Part shown: piece after piece, positions 24,840-30,556 of the stretch
Position numbering within the stretch: position 1 is the first letter of the stretch
Layout of the letters: each line of letters starts with the position of its first letter
Assembly (NCBI GenBank): GCA_036824245.1
Contig: DAITAO010000032.1
Span: 1-30,556 of the forward strand
Direction of reading: 5' to 3'
DNA length: 30,556 bases
From: JACVRM01 sp036824245
GTDB taxonomy: Bacteria > Actinomycetota > Thermoleophilia > Gaiellales > Gaiellaceae
Notes under the pieces: model-generated
What the model saw: only the letters and a program-made list of their open reading frames with translations
Told to the model about the DNA's origin: nothing
Database searches by the model: none
Translations under genes and position numbers: made by a program

Positions 24840-25610
24840 GTGGCCGCCCGCACCATCCATCGCTACGGCGAGCACCCAGCGCAGGTCGGCGAGCTGTTCG
24901 CGCCCGCGGGGTCTCCGCGAGGAGTGGCAGTCGTCATCCACGGCGGCTTCTGGCGGGCCGCCTACGACCGACACCTGATGGACGACCTGTGCGCTGATCT
25001 GGCCGCCGCCGGCTGGGCGGCGTGGAATCTCGAGTACCGGCGCACCGCCGGCGGAGATGGCGGCTGGCCCGAGACGTTCGTGGACGTCGCCTCGGGAATC
25101 GACCACCTGGTCGAGCTAGACAGGTCCGTGGGACTGTCCCTGGGACATGTCCCGGTGGCGGCGGTCGGCCACTCGGCGGGCGGCCATCTGGCGCTCTGGG
25201 CGGCAGCGCGCCCCAGGCTGCCCGCCCACGCGCCGGGCGCCTCGCCGCGGGTCCGTGTCACCCACGCCGTCTCCCAGGCCGGCGTCATCGATCTGGCCCA
25301 GGCAGCCCGCCTCCGGCTTAGCGGCGGCGCCGCCGAGGAGCTGCTCCAGGCTGAGGTCGACGAGGAGCCCGAGCGCTGGCGCCTCGGCTCGCCCGCCGCG
25401 TTCGTGCCGCTCGGCGTCCCGCAGCTGCTCGTGCACGGCGACCGGGATGACATCGTCCCCGTGTCGATCAGTCGCGCCTACGCAGACGCGGCGACTGCGG
25501 CGGGCGACCCTGTCCAGCTCGCGGTGCTGCGGGGCGTCGGCCACTTCGAGCATCTCGACCCTGGCACCTCGGCGTGGAGCGCAGTCCGTGACCGGCTCGA
25601 CGCCCTGTAA
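24840..25610 (+). CDS. kynB: alpha/beta hydrolase, probable kynurenine formamidase
   Basis: The 256 aa esterase-fold protein has the oxyanion motif VIHGGFWRAAYD, nucleophile S112 in VGHSAGGHLALW, and acid/His candidates in HGDRDDIVP and VGHFEH. This HGG(F/Y)W-type hydrolase next to kynU is best read as the arylformamidase that turns N-formylkynurenine into kynurenine. The motif alone would also allow other carboxylesterases. GTG start. The codons just before the nucleophile (25130-25153) are made of two GGGAC/GTCCC palindromes like the REP units elsewhere in the window. Confidence 0.78.
   Translation: MAARTIHRYGEHPAQVGELFAPAGSPRGVAVVIHGGFWRAAYDRHLMDDLCADLAAAGWAAWNLEYRRTAGGDGGWPETFVDVASGIDHLVELDRSVGLSLGHVPVAAVGHSAGGHLALWAAARPRLPAHAPGASPRVRVTHAVSQAGVIDLAQAARLRLSGGAAEELLQAEVDEEPERWRLGSPAAFVPLGVPQLLVHGDRDDIVPVSISRAYADAATAAGDPVQLAVLRGVGHFEHLDPGTSAWSAVRDRLDAL
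25130..25153. repeat. REP-like double palindrome inside the hydrolase gene
   Basis: GGGACTGTCCC (25130-25140) is followed after one base by GGGACATGTCCC (25142-25153). The first is identical to the REP arm core at 9.5-9.7 kb. It is read in frame as GLSLGHVP, between a helix and the nucleophile strand. The longer REP flank (TCGARCCTGAC) is absent, so it may be convergence. Confidence 0.4.
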
Positions 25611-25621
25611 CAGACTGTTGC
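25606..25621. repeat. copy 2 of a 16-base near-palindromic repeat
   Basis: TGTAACAGACTGTTGC spans the kynB stop codon and runs into the spacer before kynU. It matches the purB-end copy at 3154-3169 with one difference. Confidence 0.4.
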
Positions 25622-25628
25622 AAGCTCA

Positions 25629-26882
25629 ATGACCATCGAGCGCGCCCACGCCGAGGCCCTGGACACCGCCGACTCGCTCGCGGGCTTCCGCGACCGGTTC
25701 GTCGTGGACGACCCACAGCTCATCTACGCCGACGGCAACTCGCTCGGGAGGCTGCCCCGAGATACGGTCGGGCGGCTCGAGCAAGTCGTCCGCAACTGGG
25801 GTGAGCAGCTCGTGGGCGGCTGGCTCGACTGGATCGAGCTGCCCGTCCGCGTGGGCGATGTGATCGGGCAGGTGATCGGCGCGCGTGCCGGCGAGACGCT
25901 CGTCTGCGACTCGACGAGCGTCAACCTCTACAAGCTCGCGTGGGCGGCGCTCGATCTGCGACCCGGGCGCGGCGCGATCGTCACCGACAACGCGAACTTC
26001 CCAAGCGACCGTTACGTGCTCGAGGGGATCGCCGCGCAGCGTGGGCTCGAGCTGCGCAGCTTCGCCGCCGACCCGGTCGCCGGGCCCTCGCCGGACGACG
26101 TACGCGAAGCGTGCGCCACCGGCGACGTGGCGCTCGTCAGCCTCTCGCATGTTGCCTACCAATCCGGAGCGCTCGCCGACCTGCCCGCTGTCACAGAGGT
26201 CGCGCACGATGCAGGCGCGCTCATGCTCTGGGACCTGAGCCACTCGGCGGGCGCTGTGCCCGTCGACCTGGCTGCGAGCGGCGCGGACCTGGCCGTCGGG
26301 TGCACGTACAAGTACCTCAACGCCGGCCCCGGCGCGCCCGCGTACCTCTACGTCCGCGGCGGCCTCCAGGACGAGCTGCGCTCGCCGGTGTGGGGCTGGT
26401 TCGGGCAGCGTGACCAGTTCCTCATGAGGCCGGAGTACGAGCCGGCCGAGGGCATCGAGCGCTTCCTCGCGGGCACTGCGCCCGTCCCTGGGCTCGTCGC
26501 CGTGCAGGCGGGCGCCGAGGTGCTGCTCGACGCGGGCGTCGAAGCGCTGCGCGAGAAGGCCACTGCGCTCACGGAGCTCACGGTCGCGCTCCACGACGAG
26601 CGTCTCGAACCGCTGGGCTTCCGGCTCGGCACGCCGCGCGACCCGTCGCGACGCGGCGCGCACGTTGCGATCGGGCACGACGAGGGCTGGCGGCTCTGCC
26701 GGGCGCTGATCGAACGGGCCCGCGTACTTCCCGACTTCCGCCCTCCCGATTCGATCCGCCTTGGCTTCGCGCCCCTGTACAGCCGTTTCGTGGACGTCTG
26801 GGACGCCGTCGACAGCCTCGCACGCCTGACGGAGAGCGGCGAGTACCGCGAGGTCGACGCCGCACCGGCGCGTGTGACCTAG
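25629..26882 (+). CDS. kynU: kynureninase
   Basis: KynU is a PLP enzyme cleaving kynurenine to anthranilate and alanine (or 3-hydroxykynurenine likewise). The 417 aa protein shows IYADGNSLGRLP, CDSTSVNLYKLAWAAL, LVSLSHVAYQSG, LWDLSHSAGAVPVDL and the PLP lysine K228 in CTYKYLNAGPG, then WGWFGQRDQF, all kynureninase features. It follows kynB by 18 bases. The first enzyme of the route, tryptophan dioxygenase, is not in the window. Its product anthranilate is the substrate of the neighbouring TrpD. Confidence 0.95.
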   Translation: MTIERAHAEALDTADSLAGFRDRFVVDDPQLIYADGNSLGRLPRDTVGRLEQVVRNWGEQLVGGWLDWIELPVRVGDVIGQVIGARAGETLVCDSTSVNLYKLAWAALDLRPGRGAIVTDNANFPSDRYVLEGIAAQRGLELRSFAADPVAGPSPDDVREACATGDVALVSLSHVAYQSGALADLPAVTEVAHDAGALMLWDLSHSAGAVPVDLAASGADLAVGCTYKYLNAGPGAPAYLYVRGGLQDELRSPVWGWFGQRDQFLMRPEYEPAEGIERFLAGTAPVPGLVAVQAGAEVLLDAGVEALREKATALTELTVALHDERLEPLGFRLGTPRDPSRRGAHVAIGHDEGWRLCRALIERARVLPDFRPPDSIRLGFAPLYSRFVDVWDAVDSLARLTESGEYREVDAAPARVT

Positions 26883-26922
26883 ACCGGTTCGGCGGGGGTA
26901 GTGCGGCTCCCTTGCCGTGGGT

Positions 26923-26940
26923 TGTAAGGCTCCCCTTACA
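26923..26940. promoter_or_regulatory. palindrome resembling a DtxR/IdeR-family iron box
   Basis: TGTAAGG, spacer CTCC, CCTTACA is a perfect inverted repeat. Its core TAAGG-N4-CCTTA has the same arm length and spacing as TTAGG-N4-CCTAA within DtxR-family boxes. It lies 34-52 bases before an iron-uptake gene and overlaps the -35 region of the likely promoter, as an iron-dependent repressor site would. Confidence 0.6.
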
Positions 26941-26964
26941 GAACGCTGCTTCTTCGTGTAGCGT
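26936..26964 (+). promoter_or_regulatory. probable promoter of the iron uptake operon
   Basis: TTACAG (26936-26941) is followed after 17 bases by TAGCGT (26959-26964), ten bases before the ATG at 26975. No Shine-Dalgarno sequence precedes that ATG, so the transcript may be leaderless or nearly so. The -35 overlaps the right arm of the iron-box-like palindrome. Confidence 0.45.
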
Positions 26965-26974
26965 GCGCGGCCGC

Positions 26975-28111
26975 ATGCATTTGACGCACGCGAGGCTCAG
27001 GGCAAAGCTCGGTCTGCTCGCGGCGCTGCTCGCCGTTGCGCTAGCAGGTTGCGGAGGCGGCGACGACGATGCGGACAACGACGCTGCGCAGACGGGCGCT
27101 CAGCCCACCGAGAACGCCGCGGTTGCGCAGGCGAACCTGTCGGGCGTCAAGGACTACCTGCAGACCCACACCAGGCTGCTCACGGCGTTCGCCGATGAGT
27201 TCGGCCAGGTCGCGAGCCGCTACCAGCGGCTCGCGCAGCGGGCCGGCCCCGATCTCGAAACGCTGTGGAGCCGGCAGCCGGATGAGGTGCGTCCGCTCGT
27301 CCAGCGCCTGAAGGCTCTCTGGACGGAGGGCAATCCGTACTACGAGCGGATGGAGGGCATCGTGGCGGGAACTCCCTCGCTCGCCGAGTACGACGTCATC
27401 CTCGATGCGGGCTCGAGCGCGGCGGAGGACCCTGCGAGCGCGGTCCCCTTCGACCTGACGCTGCGGGACGGCACGGTGCTCGAGCAGCCGGGCAACCTCT
27501 ACAACCTGTCCGAGGGCGCTCTCTGGGGAACGTTGCCGGACCGGCTCGGCCGGCCGTCCACGCCGGTCGACCTGAACGGCAACGGGAAGGCGCAGTTCGG
27601 CGAGGTGCTGCCGGACCCCGATTTCCTGCTGGCCGTGGCCGAGTCCTTCGACAAGTACGCCACCCAGCTCGCCGGCTCCGCCGCCCAGTGGAAGCCGACC
27701 GCCACCGATGCGTTCACGGCCATGGTCGTGATGGTGCCCACGATGAGCGAGTACTTCGGGCAGTGGAAAGTCTCGCGCTTCGTCGCCGGCGACGCGGCGA
27801 GCTCCGACGCCTTCAACGTCGTGTCGCGGCTCTCCGACATCCGGGACATCCTCTCCGGGCTCGAGGTCGTGTACGACGGCATCGAGCCGGCCGTCACGGA
27901 GCTCGACAGGGCCAAGGCGGAGCAGACCCGGAAGCAACTTCTGGATCTTCGCGGCTTCGTCGGCGACCTCTACCATCAGGAGCGATCGGGAGACCGGTTC
28001 ACGCCTGAGCAGGCGGACACGCTCGGCAGCGAGGCGCAGCAGCGGGCGACCGCAGTCGCAGGCCAGATCTCCCAGGCGGCCGCCGAGCTTGGCGTCGAGA
28101 TCAAGCAGTAG
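26975..28111 (+). CDS. EfeM/EfeO-type (imelysin-related) iron-binding lipoprotein
   Basis: The 378 aa protein has a lipoprotein signal peptide (KLGLLAALLAVALAGC, lipid Cys at residue 26). A helical domain follows with NPYYERMEGIVAGTPSLAEY, a long central segment VDLNGNGKAQFGEVLPDPDF that looks like a calcium-type DxNxN loop, and VVMVPTMSEYFGQWKVSRFVAG. I recall this pattern as actinobacterial EfeM/EfeO family lipoproteins found with FTR1 permeases; I do not see the classic HxxE of M75 imelysins. It probably hands iron to the permease downstream. The ATG gives a proper signal peptide, while the frame opens 21 codons earlier. Confidence 0.82.
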   Translation: MHLTHARLRAKLGLLAALLAVALAGCGGGDDDADNDAAQTGAQPTENAAVAQANLSGVKDYLQTHTRLLTAFADEFGQVASRYQRLAQRAGPDLETLWSRQPDEVRPLVQRLKALWTEGNPYYERMEGIVAGTPSLAEYDVILDAGSSAAEDPASAVPFDLTLRDGTVLEQPGNLYNLSEGALWGTLPDRLGRPSTPVDLNGNGKAQFGEVLPDPDFLLAVAESFDKYATQLAGSAAQWKPTATDAFTAMVVMVPTMSEYFGQWKVSRFVAGDAASSDAFNVVSRLSDIRDILSGLEVVYDGIEPAVTELDRAKAEQTRKQLLDLRGFVGDLYHQERSGDRFTPEQADTLGSEAQQRATAVAGQISQAAAELGVEIKQ

Positions 28112-30521
28112 CCGGGCGGCGGCGCTTCTCGCCGCCCTCCTCGTGGCACTCGCTGTAGGCGCGTCGAACGCCGCCGCCGCGCCGCCCTGGAAGGCCGCGT
28201 CCGAAGTGCACCGGCAGCTCGCGGAGGCCGAGAAGGCGCTGATCGTCGAACGACCCGGCGAAGCGCGCGCCCACGTTGCCGGCGCCGCGCCGCACGCGGC
28301 GGCGCTTGCGAGATTGCTGAGACCCCATGCTCCCACAGCGTCGCGCTCGATCGCACAGTCGCTCGCGGACGCCCGGCTCGCGGCGCGCCGTCGCGATGCC
28401 GTGCGCATGGGTGCGGCGCGCGCAGCGCTCGACACGGCTGTGCTGGGCGGCGCGTATCGCGCGGCGGCGCGCAGCGTGCGGCGCGGTGCGGTCAGCGAGG
28501 CGAAGAGCTGGCTCCTCGTTCGTGAATACCGCCCCCCAACGCGTTTCTCCCGTCCCGGGGCAGACGCAACGCTTGCCCTCGCGCAGCTCGCGGACCGGCG
28601 TGTCTCGAGGGCGGCCGCGCTGTCGGCAGTGCGCGCAGACCTTCTCGACACGTACCAGGCACGCCTCACCGGAGCCCTTGCGGCCGCGGACGAGGCGCTC
28701 GAGAACGAGTTTCCGGCCCGGGTGTCCGCCGAGGCGGCTCTGGCGCGCGGGTACTTCGCGATCTTGCGACCGGCCTACGCGACCCAGCGAGGCGCCCCGG
28801 CCGCCGGCCGGCTCGAAATGGCCTTCGAGCGGCTGGCACGCGCCGCCCTCCGCGGCGACCGGACCGGCTACCGCGCCGCCAGGGCGAGGACCGGCCGCGC
28901 ACTCGCGGGATTTCGCGCCGCGCCACTCTCCGAGGAGGAGGAGCTGCGGCGGGCGGGCCAGCTGCTTCGCTTCCTCGCTCTCGTGCCGATCGAGTACGGC
29001 CGCGGCGTCGCGGACGGGCGTGTCACCCTCGCTTTCGAGATTCAGGAGGCCGTGACCTTTCGGGACGGAGCCGCGCTGGCGTTCGAGGATCTGGAGTCGG
29101 CCCTCGCCGCGCGGGATCCTCGGGCGACGCGCCTCATCGAAGCGAAGCTCGCCGTGCTCGACGATGCGCTCGACGCCGCCGCTCGCGGCGGCGCGGTCGC
29201 GTCGGAGGAGACGGTCGAGACGCAGACCGGAGAAGCGCTTGACCTGGCCGAGAGCGTATTCCCGGAGGAATGGCGGGATGCCGGCTCGTCGGCGGATTTC
29301 GACGTGATCCGCACTGCGCTCAACCGCGTCGAGGGAGCCGTGGGCGCGGGCGAGTACGGCCGGGCCGAGCAAGCACGGCTCGAGGCCTACGCCTTCTTCG
29401 AGTTTGGGCCCGAGCAGCGTCTGCGCGGGCTTGCCCCCGAGCTCTTCGTTCGCACGGAGGGGCTGTTCTGGTACGGGGACGGCGAGCACGCCGGACTCGC
29501 CCAGCTGATCCGCCGCAAGGCCGGCTCCGAGGAGCTCGGCGAGACTCGCCGGGCCCTGGACCGGGCGCTCGCCGACTCGGAGGGGGCGGTCGGCGCAGGC
29601 CCGACCTCCCGTGTCGCGGTGATCACCAACACGGCCGTGATCGTGTTCCGCGAAGGGCTCGAGGCCGTGCTCATCCTCGCCGCCCTCACCGCGGGGCTGA
29701 CTGGTGCCAGACGCCGGCTGCGGCGGCCACTCTTCCTCGGCGCGCTCTGCGCGCTCGCAGCTTCGATGGTCACCTTCTTCCTGGCGGGCAGCCTGCTCTC
29801 GTCCTTCGTCCGCTACGGCGAGAAGCTGGAGGCCGTCGTCTCCTTCGTCGCGATCGGCGTGCTGCTTCTCATCCTCAACTGGTTCTTCCACCGCGTGTAC
29901 TGGAGCGACCATCTCGCCGAGCTGCACGGGCGCAAGAAGCGCATCCTGAACGGGGCCGGCCTCTCGGTTGTCACCGCACAGCTGGTCGGGCTCGCCACGC
30001 TCGGCTTCTCGGCGGTCTACCGCGAAGGCTTCGAGACGGTCCTGTTCCTCCAGGCGCTCGTCCTGGACGCCGGGGCGGCGAGCGTGCTCGAAGGGGTGGC
30101 GCTGGGAGGCGCGGCCGTCGCCGGAGTCGGAGTCCTCACGATCGTTCTGCAGCGGAAGCTTCCGCACAAGCGCATGCTCGAGCTCACCGGCCTCCTGATC
30201 CTGGCAGTGCTCTTCGTCATGGTCGGCAAGACCGTGCAGGCCTGCCAGGTGGTCGGCTGGGTTGCGGTGCATCCAATCCCGGACCTGCAGATGCCGTACT
30301 GGGCGGGCTTGTGGTTCGGCGTTTTTCCCACCTGGGAAGGCCTTGTCGCGCAGGCGGCCGCGGTCGTCTTCGTGCTGGGGAGCTATGTCCTCGCCGAGCG
30401 GCTGCGAAGACGCCGGCGCGCCCCGCTGCTCCATCACCCGGTTCCTCGGCAGCCGCACGGCGGGCCGCGCGCACCGGCGGCGCACGCGCGAGCGGGCGCG
30501 GCCGAGAGCTCCGCGCGCTGA
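28089..30521 (+). CDS. FTR1-family iron permease with large extracytoplasmic N-terminal domain
   Basis: The C-terminal third is the FTR1/EfeU permease with its two iron-passing motifs REGLE (521-525) and REGFE (645-649) in separate membrane helices, among about seven helices. A signal peptide (AAALLAALLVALAVGASNAAAA) and about 480 residues of helical extracytoplasmic domain precede it, so the protein is 810 aa against about 280 for E. coli EfeU. The TTG start overlaps the lipoprotein end by 23 bases. An in-frame GTG within the signal peptide would be too short. It imports ferric or ferrous iron. No EfeB peroxidase gene is seen before the edge. Confidence 0.9.
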   Translation: MASRSSSSRAAALLAALLVALAVGASNAAAAPPWKAASEVHRQLAEAEKALIVERPGEARAHVAGAAPHAAALARLLRPHAPTASRSIAQSLADARLAARRRDAVRMGAARAALDTAVLGGAYRAAARSVRRGAVSEAKSWLLVREYRPPTRFSRPGADATLALAQLADRRVSRAAALSAVRADLLDTYQARLTGALAAADEALENEFPARVSAEAALARGYFAILRPAYATQRGAPAAGRLEMAFERLARAALRGDRTGYRAARARTGRALAGFRAAPLSEEEELRRAGQLLRFLALVPIEYGRGVADGRVTLAFEIQEAVTFRDGAALAFEDLESALAARDPRATRLIEAKLAVLDDALDAAARGGAVASEETVETQTGEALDLAESVFPEEWRDAGSSADFDVIRTALNRVEGAVGAGEYGRAEQARLEAYAFFEFGPEQRLRGLAPELFVRTEGLFWYGDGEHAGLAQLIRRKAGSEELGETRRALDRALADSEGAVGAGPTSRVAVITNTAVIVFREGLEAVLILAALTAGLTGARRRLRRPLFLGALCALAASMVTFFLAGSLLSSFVRYGEKLEAVVSFVAIGVLLLILNWFFHRVYWSDHLAELHGRKKRILNGAGLSVVTAQLVGLATLGFSAVYREGFETVLFLQALVLDAGAASVLEGVALGGAAVAGVGVLTIVLQRKLPHKRMLELTGLLILAVLFVMVGKTVQACQVVGWVAVHPIPDLQMPYWAGLWFGVFPTWEGLVAQAAAVVFVLGSYVLAERLRRRRRAPLLHHPVPRQPHGGPRAPAAHARAGAAESSAR

Positions 30522-30556
30522 GTCGGCATACACTTGAGCGCAGCCGGCGCCCAGCA

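Noticed and set aside
27041..28669. 542-codon minus-strand frame opposite the iron lipoprotein and permease
   Set aside because: Low-complexity Ala/Arg/Ser composition spanning two real genes; antisense shadow.
28101..30533. 810-codon open frame on the minus strand opposite the FTR1 permease
   Set aside because: It mirrors the real gene codon by codon, is rich in Arg, Gly, Glu and His without domains, and arises from the high GC content; REGLE/REGFE motifs and a signal peptide support the plus strand.

Overview
The window looks like a chromosomal segment of a high-GC actinobacterium, most likely of the class Thermoleophilia (Solirubrobacterales/Gaiellales type). This is inferred from the very high GC content, frequent GTG starts, NTGA stop/start overlaps, the actinobacterial order rpsF-ssb-rpsR-rplI-dnaB, a fused trpC-trpF, and several small protein families I associate with that class. 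No rRNA, tRNA, CRISPR or prophage was seen.

Left part (1-9.4 kb, mostly minus strand): the start of a DNA polymerase IV gene is cut by the window edge, followed by a small unknown protein and a YihY/BrkB membrane protein. A de novo purine operon then reads right to left as purD, purE, a phosphotransferase, a ClpC2-like regulator, purB, purC, purS and purQ. Most of its genes overlap by a few bases. The ClpC2-like gene has its own compact promoter with two copies of an inverted-repeat operator, so the distal pur genes may be switched separately. A small acidic unknown protein diverges from purD, and purA follows.

9.4-10.4 kb: a REP-associated tyrosine transposase (RAYT) sits between dnaB and purA. 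It is flanked by strong REP-type hairpins in opposite orientations: two on the left, and three 71-72 bp repeats on the right. A tandem duplication of about 193 bp has copied the purA start and the RAYT tail side by side, making a 34-codon chimeric reading frame.

10.4-17.5 kb: dnaB has a LexA-type box upstream; then come rplI (with a long acidic tail), rpsR, ssb and rpsF. Further on are a small membrane-anchored protein, a 346 bp non-coding stretch with a long inverted repeat and a perfect DnaA box, a cell-wall amidase, a STAS anti-sigma antagonist, and a soluble PAS histidine kinase with its OmpR-type regulator.

17.6-20.7 kb (mostly plus strand): a PRC-barrel-like protein, a thioredoxin-fold protein in which both redox cysteines are serine, two divergent paralogues with a CxCxxxxC motif, and a polytopic GT-C-like membrane protein.

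20.7-26.9 kb: trpD, trpCF, trpB and trpA (minus strand) stand back to back with kynB-like and kynU genes for kynurenine breakdown (plus strand), with only 27 bp between the divergent start codons. A G-quadruplex motif separates trpB from trpA.

26.9-30.5 kb: an iron uptake pair, an EfeM/EfeO-type lipoprotein and a large FTR1 permease, lies behind a palindrome resembling a DtxR/IdeR box that overlaps a probable promoter.
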